From assembly GCA_020442185.1 (NCBI GenBank), contig JAGRKS010000005.1, forward strand, positions 1 through 37,741: a DNA stretch of 37,741 bases. Direction: 5' to 3'. The notes under the pieces are model-generated. The model ran no database searches. It was not told the DNA's origin and worked only from the letters and a program-made list of their open reading frames with translations. This document shows, in pieces, positions 1-7,999 of the stretch; positions within the stretch are counted from its first letter, which is position 1; the number at the start of each line of letters is the position of its first letter. The DNA comes from Hyphomicrobiaceae bacterium (lineage in GTDB: Bacteria > Pseudomonadota > Alphaproteobacteria > Rhizobiales > Hyphomicrobiaceae). The translations under genes and the position numbers were made by a program.

Positions 1-1
1 C

Positions 2-817
2 TTCTTCTCGCCCGTCGACAAGATGCCGCTCGTCGAGATCATCAAGGGGCGCGCGACGGGCGATGAGGCGCTCGCCAAGGCGCTCGATTTCGTCCGCCAG
101 CTGCGCAAGACGCCGATCGTCGTCAACGATGCGCGCTTCTTCTTCGCCAACCGCTGTGTCCTGCGCTACGTCGAGGAAGCCCACCACATGCTCGCCGAGG
201 GTGTCGCGCCTGCGTTGATCGAGAACGCGGCGCGCATGGCCGGCATGCCGGTCGGGCCGTTGTCGCTCAACGACGAGACAGCGCTCGACCTCGGCGTCAA
301 GATCACGCACGCGACGAAGGCCGCGCTCGGCGATGCGTACAAACCGAACCCCGCCGAGAGCCGCGTCGAAGAGATGGTGACAAAGCTCGGGCGCCTCGGC
401 CGCAAGGCCGGCAAGGGCTTCTACGACTATCCCGAGAAGGGACGCAAACGGCTGTGGCCCGGTCTCGCAGAATTGTTTCCGGTGGTATCCGTCCAGCCCG
501 ATGTCGATGAGATCAAGACGCGCTTCCTTTCTGTTCAAGCGGTCGAAGCGGTGCGCGCACTCGAAGATGGCGTCGTCACCGACGTCCGCGAGATCGATGT
601 CGGCGCGATCTTCGGTTGGGGCTTTGCGCCTTGGTCCGGCGGGCCGATTTCCCTGATCGACACGATGGGCGCGAAACGCTTCCTCGCCGAGTGTGAGCGG
701 CTCGAAGCCGCACACGGCGAACGCTACGCGCCGCCAGCGCTGCTGCGCGATATCGCGGCGAAGGGCGAGACGTTCTATGGGCGTTTTGCCCCGGACGAGC
801 ATGCCGAGGCGGCGTAA
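2..817 (+). CDS. 3-hydroxyacyl-CoA dehydrogenase, C-terminal part (FadB/FadJ type), 5'-truncated by window edge
   Basis: The reading frame is open from base 2 and reads FFSPVDKMPLVEIIKG, which is the interior of a 3-hydroxyacyl-CoA dehydrogenase, so the true start lies left of the window. Such enzymes oxidise L-3-hydroxyacyl-CoA with NAD in fatty-acid beta-oxidation, usually as the C-terminal half of a hydratase/dehydrogenase fusion. Visible are the end of the NAD domain (PVDKMPLVEI), the first C-terminal 3HCDH domain (ANRCVLRYVEEAHHMLAEG, then GPLSLNDETALDLG and KAGKGFYDYP) and a second copy of that domain towards the end (IFGWGFAPWSGGPISLIDTMG). The AGKGFYDY and GFAPWSGGP motifs are typical of the FadJ/FadB multifunctional chain. 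It converges with the regulator at 929. Whether the hydratase half is fused cannot be seen here. Confidence 0.9.
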   Translation, partial: FFSPVDKMPLVEIIKGRATGDEALAKALDFVRQLRKTPIVVNDARFFFANRCVLRYVEEAHHMLAEGVAPALIENAARMAGMPVGPLSLNDETALDLGVKITHATKAALGDAYKPNPAESRVEEMVTKLGRLGRKAGKGFYDYPEKGRKRLWPGLAELFPVVSVQPDVDEIKTRFLSVQAVEAVRALEDGVVTDVREIDVGAIFGWGFAPWSGGPISLIDTMGAKRFLAECERLEAAHGERYAPPALLRDIAAKGETFYGRFAPDEHAEAA

Positions 818-858
818 CGCCTCCGAACGTCATCGCGGGATCGCATGATCGACGCCGC

Positions 859-869
859 GGGGGGGGGGG
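859..869. repeat. 11-base poly-G tract between convergent genes
   Basis: Eleven consecutive G residues lie between the stop codons of the two convergent genes. No gene or hairpin explains the run. A similar 10-base C run occurs at 29114-29123, also intergenic. Confidence 0.8.
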
Positions 870-910
870 CGGGCGGCGGCATGGGCGCTCTTCTGCCGCG
901 TCACACGCGC

Positions 911-938
911 CGGGTTAAGCGCGTCGGGTTAAGCGCGA
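911..938. repeat. 14-bp tandem duplication at the 3' end of the sigma-54 regulator gene
   Basis: The unit CGGGTTAAGCGCGW occurs twice head to tail (911-924 and 925-938), differing only in the last base. The stop codon of the minus-strand regulator (929-931) lies in the second copy, so the duplication also copies the stop context just outside the gene. Confidence 0.75.
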
Positions 939-3007
939 CTTATGCGTGACGATTTGAGCTTGCGCAGTCGCGAATAAAGCGTCTGCGCATTCATCTCGAG
1001 AAGATGTGCGGCGCCCATCGGTCCCGAAACGCGGCCGTCGCATGCTTCGATCGCGGATTCGATATTGCGGATCTCGAGGGCTTCCATCTCCGCTGCCGTC
1101 AAGATGCGGCTTTCTTCGCTCGACCTCGGCAGCACGGGATCAGCCGGCTTTACAGACGATTTTCCTCCAGACGGCAGGTTCAAATTCAGCCGCCCATTGC
1201 GCGACAGGATCGCGGCGCGTTCCATCACATTCTGCAGCTCGCGCGCGTTTCCGGGCCAAGCATAGGCTTCGAGGCTCTCGACGTCCGCCCGGCTGATGCG
1301 CGGCTCGGGCACGTTGATCCTGCGGCAGCTCATACGCAGGAAGTGGCGCGCAAGCAGCGCGATATCCTCGCGGCGGTGGCGCAACGGTGAGCACTCGATC
1401 GGAAAGACGTTGAGGCGGAAAAACAGGTCCTCACGGAAGCGGCCCTTCTCCACTTCGGATTTCAGGTCGCGATTGGTTGCTGCGATGATGCGGACATCGA
1501 CCTTGCGCGTACGCTCCTGGCCGACGCGCTCGAAGCAGCCCTCCTGGAGCACGCGCAGCAGTTTCGATTGCAGATCGAGCGGAATCTCGCCGACCTCGTC
1601 GAGAAACAGCGTACCCCCATCGGCCAGTTCGAACCGGCCGACGCGATCGCGGATCGCGCCCGAGAACGCGCCCTTGACGTGACCGAAGAATTCGCTTTCG
1701 AAAAGTTCGCGCGGGATCGCGGCGCAGTTGACCCTGATGAGCGGTCGCGTACGCCGGTCGGACGCCTGGTGCAGGGCGCCCGCGACGAGTTCCTTGCCCG
1801 TGCCGCTTTCTCCCGTGATCAAGACGTTGGCGTCCGTCGCCGCGACGACGTCGATCTGGCGGAGGATGCGCAGCGTCGCTTCCGACGTGCCGAGTATCTC
1901 GTTGTGGTTCGACTTGGTGAGGATTTCTTCCTGGAGATAGGCGTTCTCCTTTTCGAGTCGCTCGCGCAACGTGGCGTTCTCCTCGAGCGCGCGGCGCAGC
2001 GTATCCTCCTGCTGCTTGCGCTCCGAGATATCGCGAAAGATGATGACGGCGCCGACCGCAGTGCCGTTGTCGACCAGCGGGGTCGAGGTATATTCGACGC
2101 GTACCGGCTTGCCGTCCTTGCGCCAGAAGACCTCGTCGTCGATCGTGTTGATGGTCTTCGCGCGGAATGCATTGTAGATCGGACATTGCTCGACCGGATA
2201 ATGCGAGCCGTCGGCGTGCTTGTGATGGACGACGCTGTGCATCTGGCGGCCGATCACCTCGCTGGCCTTGAAGCCGAGCATGCGCTCCGCGGCCGGGTTG
2301 ACGAAGGTGGTTATGCCGTTCGCGTCGACCCCGAAAATTCCTTCGCCGGCTGCCGACAGGATGAGCCGGTGGCGCTGCTCGATCTCTCGGAAGAAGCTCT
2401 CGGCGCGGCGCCATTCGGGAAGTCCGGCACGATGCAGGGTATCGGCGGCATCGTCATCGCTGCGCCGGTAGAACGCCCTCAGATCGATCATCGTCAAATG
2501 AATGAAAGAGCGGCCGTCGCGCACGATCGCGACGAGGCAACATTCGAACGCATCGGCAAGCGTATCGGACGCAAGTGCATCGCCGTGGTCCGTGCCGGCC
2601 GCGGTTTCCTTTTTCGATCGATGCGTCGTCGGTCGATACGCCATCGCCGGCTGGACACTGCGGCAGGGCTTCAGTTCGCGGGTCCAGGCAAAGCCCGAAT
2701 GCAAGGCGGCCTGCGTCGCGACGTGGAGGCCGCCGAGAGATCCTGAAAACAGCGCCGCCGCTTTGACGTTCTCGAGGCCCGAAGCGAGCAACGGCATCAG
2801 GTCGCGGGCGGCACGGTTCGCCGCCGTCACGGCATTCTCGTAAGGTTCGATGACGATCTGCGGCAACGGGCTGACATCAAATCCGCCGTCGAGCAGGCCA
2901 GCAGCACTCTCGGGCGCGATGCCGCTTCCCGTTGTCGCCTTCCGGGTGTCGGCTTTCGATTGGCTGCGGCTACCGCGACCTGCGCGTCCGTCGACGACAG
3001 CGTTCAT
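929..3007 (-). CDS. PAS-domain sigma-54-dependent transcriptional activator (bEBP), probable regulator of the divergent cyanate operon
   Basis: A cytoplasmic enhancer-binding protein of about 692 residues that would use ATP hydrolysis to open sigma-54 promoters. Numbering from the GTG at 3010: N-terminal sensory region 1-210 (second part [18 protein letters not shown] is PAS-like), a PAS domain about 217-330 ([19 protein letters not shown] ... FRDISERK), a coiled-coil linker 332-365, then the AAA+ domain with Walker A GESGTGKE (400-407), loop GAFSGA (447-452), Walker B GTLFLDE (466-472) and [10 protein letters not shown] (585-594). A Fis-type HTH occupies about 645-690. The start is ATG at 3007 or the GTG directly before it. 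The loop has Ser where most family members have Thr. No receiver domain is present, so it should sense a ligand or redox state itself. It lies back to back with the cyanate operon, whose promoter is of the type it would activate. The ligand is unknown. Confidence 0.93.
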   Translation of the reverse strand: MNAVVDGRAGRGSRSQSKADTRKATTGSGIAPESAAGLLDGGFDVSPLPQIVIEPYENAVTAANRAARDLMPLLASGLENVKAAALFSGSLGGLHVATQAALHSGFAWTRELKPCRSVQPAMAYRPTTHRSKKETAAGTDHGDALASDTLADAFECCLVAIVRDGRSFIHLTMIDLRAFYRRSDDDAADTLHRAGLPEWRRAESFFREIEQRHRLILSAAGEGIFGVDANGITTFVNPAAERMLGFKASEVIGRQMHSVVHHKHADGSHYPVEQCPIYNAFRAKTINTIDDEVFWRKDGKPVRVEYTSTPLVDNGTAVGAVIIFRDISERKQQEDTLRRALEENATLRERLEKENAYLQEEILTKSNHNEILGTSEATLRILRQIDVVAATDANVLITGESGTGKELVAGALHQASDRRTRPLIRVNCAAIPRELFESEFFGHVKGAFSGAIRDRVGRFELADGGTLFLDEVGEIPLDLQSKLLRVLQEGCFERVGQERTRKVDVRIIAATNRDLKSEVEKGRFREDLFFRLNVFPIECSPLRHRREDIALLARHFLRMSCRRINVPEPRISRADVESLEAYAWPGNARELQNVMERAAILSRNGRLNLNLPSGGKSSVKPADPVLPRSSEESRILTAAEMEALEIRNIESAIEACDGRVSGPMGAAHLLEMNAQTLYSRLRKLKSSRISRA

Positions 3008-3066
3008 CACATGGCCCTTCTCGCACCGTCCTCACCGAACTTCCCGGGGGCGATCCTAGTTCGCAA

Positions 3067-3109
3067 ATTTCATAATCACAACTATTAGACTTCATAATTT
3101 ATGAAATTC
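3067..3109. promoter_or_regulatory. TTCATAA repeat cluster, candidate enhancer (UAS) for the sigma-54 activator
   Basis: TTCATAA occurs at 3070-3076 and 3092-3098, with starts 22 bp apart (two helical turns). The second copy forms a perfect inverted repeat with TTATGAA at 3100-3106. The outer arms AATTTCATAA (3067-3076) and TTATGAAATT (3100-3109) are also inverted copies. The cluster is AT-rich within GC-rich DNA and lies about 80-115 bp upstream of the -24 element, the usual place for enhancer-binding-protein sites. Confidence 0.6.
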
Positions 3110-3141
3110 AATACCGTCATTTGTCGGATGAAATACCGCCT

Positions 3142-3154
3142 AATCAATTGCTAA
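3142..3154 (+). promoter_or_regulatory. IHF-like bending site between enhancer and -24/-12 promoter
   Basis: AATCAATTGCTAA matches the IHF consensus WATCAANNNNTTR with one mismatch (A for T in the TTR part). Its place between the enhancer-like repeats and the sigma-54 promoter fits DNA looping. One short degenerate match is weak evidence alone. Confidence 0.4.
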
Positions 3155-3181
3155 TGCTTGATTTTTTGCAGTCCCCTTCAG

Positions 3182-3198
3182 TTGGCACGAGGGTTGCG
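3182..3198 (+). promoter_or_regulatory. Sigma-54 (RpoN) -24/-12 promoter of the cyanate operon
   Basis: TTGGCACGAGGGTTGCG matches the -24/-12 consensus TTGGCACG-N4-TTGC. The invariant GG is at 3184-3185 and the invariant GC at 3196-3197, with the required spacing. Transcription would begin near 3208, about 50 bp before the ATG at 3261. It lies downstream of the divergently encoded sigma-54 activator. Confidence 0.85.
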
Positions 3199-3260
3199 AT
3201 GCCCTTAACGATCCACCGAGCTGGTGGCGCCGACGGAACATGCAATGGAGGGTAGTCCCG

Positions 3261-4670
3261 ATGGTCAGCAAAAGCCTTGGCAATCCTTACGATGGCGACA
3301 CGGACCTGCGCCATGGTGCCGAATGTGGCTGCAAGAGCTGCGGTGGCCATGCTGCCGGTCACCGCGCCACGCATGATGGAGCGGCATCCGGTGAGGGCGT
3401 CGGCGACAGCCACGAGGACATCCTCGCCCGTGTCGTCGAGAGCGCCGTCGTTCGATCGATCTTCAACCACTCGGAGATTTCGCGACGCTCCTTCGCGAAG
3501 ATGCTCGGCGGCTCGACGCTTGCCGCCGCGATCGCGAGCGTCTTCCCGATGGAGGCCGCAAAGGCCGCCATCGCCGACAAGCTCGGGACACCCGAGAAGA
3601 CGAAGCTCAAGGTGGGCTTCGTGCCGATCACGTGCGCAACGCCCATCATCATGGCAAAGCCCCTCGGCTTCTACGAAAAGTACGGGCTCGACGTCGACGT
3701 CATCAAGACGGCCGGCTGGGCGGTCGCGCGCGACAAGTCGCTCAACAAGGAATACGACGCCTCGCACATGCTGACGCCGATGCCGCTCGCTATCACCGTC
3801 GGCGCAGGCTCGACCGCGACACCATTCCTCATGCCCGCAGTCGAGAACATCAATGGCCAGGCGATCGTTCTGCATAACGACCACAAGGACAAGAACGACC
3901 CGAAGATGTGGAAGGGGTTCAAGTTCGGCGTTCCCTTCGAATACTCCATGCACAACTTCCTGCTACGCTACTACGTCGCCGAGGCCGGGCTCGACCCCGA
4001 TCAGGATATCCAGATCCGCGTCGTGCCGCCGCCCGAGATGGTCGCCAACCTGCGCGCCGGAAACCTTGACGGCTATCTCTCGCCAGATCCCTTCAATCAG
4101 CGTGCGGTCTGGGAAAAGATCGGATTCATACACATCCTGACGAAAGACATCTGGGAGGGACACCCCTGCTGTGCCTTCGCATGCTCGAAGGAGTTCGCCG
4201 ATACGATGCCGAACACCTACGGCAATCTGCTGAAGGCGCTCGTCGACGGCACGCAGTACGCAAGCAAGAAGGAAAACCGCAAGGAGATCTCCGCGGCGAT
4301 CGCTCCCGCCAACTACCTGAACCAGCCCGTGCCGGTGATCGAGCAGGTGTTGACCGGCCGCTTCGCCGACGGCCTCGGCAACGTCAGGGATGTACCGGAC
4401 CGCATCGACTTCGATCCGTTCCCCTGGCATTCGATGGGTGTGTGGATCCTGACGCAGATGAAGCGGTGGGGCTACATCAAGGGCGACATCGACTACAAGG
4501 CGATCGCCGAGCAGGTCTACCTCACGGGTGACTGCGGAAAAATCATGAAGGATCTCGGCATGGACGTGCCGACCGAGACCTACAAGAGCTACACGATCAT
4601 GGGCAAGGTCTTCGATCCGAACGAAGCCGATGCCTATGCCAAGAGCTTCAAGATCGGGCGCGCATCATGA
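3261..4670 (+). CDS. CmpA/NrtA-family ABC substrate-binding protein (probable cyanate/nitrate), Tat-exported
   Basis: First gene of the cyanate operon; 469 residues with the ATG at 3261, chosen because GGAGGG at 3247-3252 sits 8 nt upstream. An in-frame ATG at 3240 lacks a ribosome site. It is a solute-binding protein of the NrtA/CmpA class (KVGFVPITCATPIIMAKPLG, GLDVDVIKTAGW, EYSMHNFLLRYYV, FACSKEFADTMPNTY), expected to deliver cyanate, nitrate or bicarbonate-like anions to the following permease. The export signal is SRRSFAKMLGGSTLAAAIAS with the Arg pair at 75-76, a Tat-type signal. It is preceded by an unusually long n-region rich in Cys and His (H18, C22, C24, C27, H30, H34, H38). Its stop overlaps the permease start (ATGA). 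The substrate is inferred from linked cyanase. Confidence 0.88.
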   Translation: MVSKSLGNPYDGDTDLRHGAECGCKSCGGHAAGHRATHDGAASGEGVGDSHEDILARVVESAVVRSIFNHSEISRRSFAKMLGGSTLAAAIASVFPMEAAKAAIADKLGTPEKTKLKVGFVPITCATPIIMAKPLGFYEKYGLDVDVIKTAGWAVARDKSLNKEYDASHMLTPMPLAITVGAGSTATPFLMPAVENINGQAIVLHNDHKDKNDPKMWKGFKFGVPFEYSMHNFLLRYYVAEAGLDPDQDIQIRVVPPPEMVANLRAGNLDGYLSPDPFNQRAVWEKIGFIHILTKDIWEGHPCCAFACSKEFADTMPNTYGNLLKALVDGTQYASKKENRKEISAAIAPANYLNQPVPVIEQVLTGRFADGLGNVRDVPDRIDFDPFPWHSMGVWILTQMKRWGYIKGDIDYKAIAEQVYLTGDCGKIMKDLGMDVPTETYKSYTIMGKVFDPNEADAYAKSFKIGRAS

Positions 4671-5503
4671 CGATGGCGCTTCCAGAAAGAGCGAAGGCCC
4701 TGCTGCTCTCGCTCGTCCTTCTCGCAACGTTCCTCGGCATCTGGGAAATGGCGACGCCAGGTTCCAAGTCCGGCGGGCAATTGAGCGAATATGAAATGCT
4801 CTCGGGGGGCGGCGCGCAGCAGGCGCGCGTGCCGCCACCCTCACAGATCTTCGAGAAAGCGGTCGACGAACTTTCGAAGCCGTTCTACGACAACGGCCCG
4901 AACGACAAGGGCATCGGCATCCAGCTCGCCTATTCCCTCTATCGCGTGCTGACCGGCTACTTCCTCGCCGCGCTCATCGCGATACCTGTAGGCTTCCTGA
5001 TCGGCATGTCGCCGCTGTTCTACAAGGCGCTCGATCCGTTCATCCAGGTTCTGCGGCCGATATCTCCGCTCGCCTGGATGCCCCTCGCCTTGTTCGTCAT
5101 CCAGGACAGCCAGGCCTCGGCGATCTTCGTGATCTTCATCTGTTCGATCTGGCCGATGCTGATCAACACGGCGTTCGGGGTCGCCAATGTCCGCAAGGAC
5201 TGGATCAACGTGGCCAAGACCCACGAGCTTGGCGCACTCAGGACCGCCTTCCAGGTGATCCTGCCCGCCGCGGCCCCGACGATCCTCACCGGCATGCGCA
5301 TCTCGATCGGCATCGCCTGGCTCGTCATCGTGGCAGCCGAGATGCTCGTCGGCGGAACCGGCATTGGCTACTACGTGTGGAACGAGTGGAACAACCTGGA
5401 CCTCACGGCGGTGATCTTCTCGATCCTCATGATTGGCGTCGTCGGCATGATGCTGGACGCTGCCTTTGCTTTCGTCCAGCGCAGCGTCCAGTTCCAGGAA
5501 TAG
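4667..5503 (+). CDS. ABC transporter permease, NrtB/CynB-like (cyanate/nitrate uptake)
   Basis: Inner-membrane permease of 278 residues in the nitrate/sulfonate/cyanate branch of the BPD_transp_1 family. There is a first membrane segment at about 8-26, a periplasmic stretch containing PPPSQIFEKAVDEL, then five or so further hydrophobic helices. The EAA-type cytoplasmic loop that docks the ATPase reads VAKTHELGALRTAFQVILPA, followed by MRISIGIAWLVIVAAEMLVG, which is very characteristic of NrtB/SsuC/TauC permeases. The start ATG at 4667 overlaps the previous stop by four bases, indicating translational coupling. It forms a transporter with the binding protein before it and the ATPase after it. 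Confidence 0.92.
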   Translation: MTMALPERAKALLLSLVLLATFLGIWEMATPGSKSGGQLSEYEMLSGGGAQQARVPPPSQIFEKAVDELSKPFYDNGPNDKGIGIQLAYSLYRVLTGYFLAALIAIPVGFLIGMSPLFYKALDPFIQVLRPISPLAWMPLALFVIQDSQASAIFVIFICSIWPMLINTAFGVANVRKDWINVAKTHELGALRTAFQVILPAAAPTILTGMRISIGIAWLVIVAAEMLVGGTGIGYYVWNEWNNLDLTAVIFSILMIGVVGMMLDAAFAFVQRSVQFQE

Positions 5504-5570
5504 GCCGCCCCCGGGCGAGGCCCGAGGCTGTCACGCGAACGAAGAATTCGAACGACGAAAGAGAGCGACC

Positions 5571-6491
5571 GTGACGAAACCTTTCATCGAGATCACCGGA
5601 CTGACGAAGCGATATCCAGCACCCAAGGGGGGCGAGCCTCTCACCGTCTTCGAGGATGCCAACTTCGGCATCGAAAAGGGCGAATTCGTCTGCATCATCG
5701 GCCATTCGGGATGCGGAAAATCGACGATCATGAACATCCTCGCGGGCCTTGATACCCCGACCACGGGCGGCATCATCATGGGCGGCAAGGAGATCGCCGG
5801 TCCGAGCCTCGATCGCGGCGTTGTGTTCCAGAACTATTCGCTGTTGCCTTGGCTCTCGGCGCTCAAGAACGTGACATTCGGCGTCCGCGCGCGCCATCCT
5901 GAATGGACACGCGAGCAGGTCGTCGAGCATTCGCAGAAATACCTCAAGATGGTCGGCCTCACCGATGGCGCCGAGCACCGCAAGCCTTCTCAGCTGTCGG
6001 GCGGCATGCGCCAACGCGTCTCTATCGCCCGCGCCTTCGCCATCCAGCCACAGCTGTTGCTTCTCGACGAGCCCTTCGGCGCGCTGGACGCGTTGACGCG
6101 CGGCACCATCCAGGACGAGTTGATCCGCATCTGGTCGGCGACCGAACAAACCGTATTCATGATCACGCACGACGTCGACGAAGCGATCCTGTTGTCGGAT
6201 CGCATCCTCTTGATGACGAATGGACCCTACGCGCGTGTCGCCGAAAGCGTCGTCGTCGATATCAACCGGCCGCGCAACCGCGCCGAGATCATCCACGAGC
6301 CGGCCTACTACAAGATCCGCAACCATCTGGTCGAGTTCCTGGCCCGCCGATCGAAGGAACTCGCCGGCCAGCAGAACGGCCGCGAATCGGCGGGCGCGCC
6401 GCCGAAGACCGTCCGCCCCGGCCTCAGTGAAGCGGAAGAGCCGGAGCGCCGACCCGCGGGCAGACCCCAGCTCGTATCGCTTGCAGGCTGA
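5571..6491 (+). CDS. ABC transporter ATP-binding protein, NrtD/CynD-like
   Basis: ATPase subunit of the putative cyanate transporter, 306 residues. The GTG at 5571 is chosen because TKPFIEITGLTKRYP directly after it is the conserved start of the fold; longer starts would run into the permease gene and add sequence unlike the family. Visible are Walker A GHSGCGKST (44-52), Q-loop Q87 (GVVFQNYSLLPWLSA), signature LSGGMRQR (142-149), Walker B LLLLDEP (162-168) and switch His at 200 (MITHDVDEA). The tail (ARRSKELAGQQNGRESAG onwards) is a low-complexity extension of about 40 residues. It lies 67 bp after the permease and 32 bp before cyanase, in one operon. Confidence 0.92.
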   Translation: MTKPFIEITGLTKRYPAPKGGEPLTVFEDANFGIEKGEFVCIIGHSGCGKSTIMNILAGLDTPTTGGIIMGGKEIAGPSLDRGVVFQNYSLLPWLSALKNVTFGVRARHPEWTREQVVEHSQKYLKMVGLTDGAEHRKPSQLSGGMRQRVSIARAFAIQPQLLLLDEPFGALDALTRGTIQDELIRIWSATEQTVFMITHDVDEAILLSDRILLMTNGPYARVAESVVVDINRPRNRAEIIHEPAYYKIRNHLVEFLARRSKELAGQQNGRESAGAPPKTVRPGLSEAEEPERRPAGRPQLVSLAG

Positions 6492-6523
6492 TTGCAACAA
6501 ACACCGAGGAACAAGGAGGCACC

Positions 6524-6964
6524 ATGGACAAGGCAGACGTGCGCGACATGATCATCGCGAAGAAGAAGCAGACCGGAATAACCTGGGAGAAGATCGCCAG
6601 CGAAATCGGCATGTCGGAGGTGTTCGTAACATCGGCATGCCTCGGCATGAACTCCATGCCCCGCGACAAGGCCGACAAGCTCGTCACCTATCTCGCGTTG
6701 CCGCAGGAAGCCGGACCCGTTCTCGCCGAATTCCCAACCAAGATCTTCAGCCAGACGGTGCCGACAGATCCCTGCATCTACCGCCTCTACGAGATCGTCG
6801 GCGTCTATGGCGAAACGCTCAAGGAACTGATCCAGGAAAAGGGCGGCGACGGCATCATGAGCGCCATCGATTTCGAGATGTACGTCGAGAAGATCCCCAA
6901 TCCGAAGGGTGATCGCATCGAAGTCAAGATGAGCGGCAAGTTCCTTCCCTACAAGTCCTGGTGA
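6524..6964 (+). CDS. cynS: Cyanate hydratase (cyanase)
   Basis: Cyanase converts cyanate and bicarbonate to ammonia and CO2, detoxifying cyanate and supplying nitrogen. The protein has 146 residues, about ten fewer than the E. coli enzyme. It has the N-terminal helical domain (ITWEKIASEIGMSEVFVTSA, GMNSMPRDKADKL) and the C-terminal catalytic domain (DPCIYRLYEIVGVYGETLK, EKGGDGIMSAIDFEMYV, GKFLPYKSW). The known catalytic Arg, Glu and Ser correspond to R87, E90 and S113; all are present. A strong ribosome site, AAGGAGG at 6513-6519, precedes the ATG. It is the fourth gene of the transporter operon and sets the likely substrate of that transporter. Confidence 0.98.
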   Translation: MDKADVRDMIIAKKKQTGITWEKIASEIGMSEVFVTSACLGMNSMPRDKADKLVTYLALPQEAGPVLAEFPTKIFSQTVPTDPCIYRLYEIVGVYGETLKELIQEKGGDGIMSAIDFEMYVEKIPNPKGDRIEVKMSGKFLPYKSW

Positions 6965-6980
6965 CGACGCTCCTGGGGGC

Positions 6981-7022
6981 GGCTCCGCGCCGGGTTGCGT
7001 TGCGGCCTGATGGCGCGGAGCC
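6981..7022 (+). terminator. 11-bp perfect inverted repeat between cynS and the DUF1348 gene
   Basis: GGCTCCGCGCC (6981-6991) pairs exactly with GGCGCGGAGCC (7012-7022) across a 20-base loop, 17 bp after the cynS stop. No U-run follows, so it may act as an mRNA-stabilising or partial termination element rather than a full intrinsic terminator. Confidence 0.5.
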
Positions 7023-7081
7023 TGTTGCTTCCGCGGGCCGGCTGCATTGCGAACCGGCGGGATATTCGCGGTGAGGGAACC

Positions 7082-7579
7082 GTGACGAAAGAGACCACAC
7101 TCATGCCCGAAGCCATGTCACGACCGCCACTCCCCCCCTTCTCGCTCGAAACCGCCAGGCAGAAAGTACGCATGGCGGAAGATGCTTGGAACACGCGCGA
7201 TCCCGACAAGGTCGCGCTCGCCTATACCGAGGATACCCAATGGCGCAATCGCGCCGAATTCCTCAATGGCCGTGACGAGGTGCGCGCCTTTCTCGCGCGC
7301 AAATGGGCGCGAGAAATCGGCTACCGCTTGATCAAGGAAATCTGGACATTCGAGGGCAATCGCATCGCGGTCCGCTTCTGCTACGAATGGCACGACGATG
7401 TCGGCAGCTGGTTCAGAGCCTATGGCAACGAGAACTGGGAATTCGACGAGCACGGCTTGATGCGCCGGCGCATCGCCAGCATCAACGACTTGCCGATTGC
7501 CGAAGCGCAACGCAAGTTCTTCTGGCCCCAGGGCCGGCGCCCGGACGACCATCCGGGCCTGACTGAACTCGGCCTTTGA
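7082..7579 (+). CDS. DUF1348 family protein (NTF2-like fold)
   Basis: A cytoplasmic protein of about 165 residues. The conserved family core is clear: [70 protein letters not shown] and [22 protein letters not shown]1348 proteins have the cone-shaped NTF2/SnoaL-like fold; their biochemical role is not established. The start is uncertain: GTG at 7082 follows GAGGG at 7073-7077 with short spacing, and ATG at 7103 follows AAAGAGA. Upstream in-frame codons to 6995 overlap the hairpin after cynS and look non-coding. It is in the same direction as the cyanate operon but separated by the hairpin, so membership in the operon is unproven. Confidence 0.85.
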   Translation: MTKETTLMPEAMSRPPLPPFSLETARQKVRMAEDAWNTRDPDKVALAYTEDTQWRNRAEFLNGRDEVRAFLARKWAREIGYRLIKEIWTFEGNRIAVRFCYEWHDDVGSWFRAYGNENWEFDEHGLMRRRIASINDLPIAEAQRKFFWPQGRRPDDHPGLTELGL

Positions 7580-7908
7580 GACGGGATCTGTTCGCCGCCG
7601 CGAACTAAGCGACCCTCACGTCATGCGATTTGGCGGGCTCTGGCGCGCGGCTGTCGTCGGTGAACCCTGCCGCCAAGCTGCCAGGTGCTTCATACCGCCA
7701 CCCCGCCAAGTCGACCGCCAGCGCACGCACCACCCCGAGCGGCCGGTCCATGTAATTCGCCAAACTTCTGGAACACTCGAGGGCGGGAATGAATTGGCGG
7801 AGACGCACGCACCTGCGAACCGGTCTTCGGTCCGAAGGGCCCGGGAGCACCGCGACCCGGCGCAAGCGCCGCCCATGCGGAGCGCTCTTTCGCGCGTGAG
7901 CCAAAATA
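7580..7908. other. Intergenic stretch without a supported gene
   Basis: No credible gene was found. Plus-strand frames read into the tRNA as AETEGFEPSIRF, a known artefact of translating tRNA-Ser backwards. A minus-strand frame of about 47 codons (MDRPLGVVRALAVDLAGW, ending at 7605) has coding-like base use but no ribosome site. CGGCGC-AA-GCGCCG is a short palindrome near 7858-7871, downstream of the tRNA. Confidence 0.5.
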
Positions 7909-7999
7909 TGGCGGAGACGGAGGGATTCGAACCCTCGATACGGTTTTGCCGTATAACGCTTTAGCAAAGCGCCGCCTTCAGCCACTCGGCCACGTCTCC
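7909..7999 (-). tRNA. tRNA-Ser (anticodon GCT), CCA encoded
   Basis: Read on the minus strand, the gene begins GGAGACG and ends CGTCTCC-G-CCA, giving a seven-pair acceptor stem with the CCA end in the DNA (7909-7911). The D-arm has GTGGCCGAGTGG, the anticodon loop is TTGCTAA (anticodon GCT, reading AGC/AGU), and the T-arm has GGTTCGAATCC. The long variable arm (ATACGG-CAAAA-CCGTAT) is the class II mark of tRNA-Ser. Confidence 0.97.

Noticed and set aside
1568..2746. Long plus-strand frame opposite the sigma-54 regulator
   Set aside because: It is the antisense shadow of a high-GC gene; its Arg/Asp/Val-rich sequence has no domain and the opposite strand encodes a clear regulator.
7605..7745. 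Minus-strand frame starting MDRPLGVVRALAVDLAG (47 residues)
   Set aside because: Codon use is gene-like but there is no ribosome site, no recognised family and the frame is continuous with the tRNA region. It could be a remnant gene; not supported enough to list.
7623..7964. Plus-strand frame reading into AETEGFEPSIRF
   Set aside because: The conserved-looking end is the back translation of the tRNA-Ser gene, a frequent false gene in databases. The rest has no family features.
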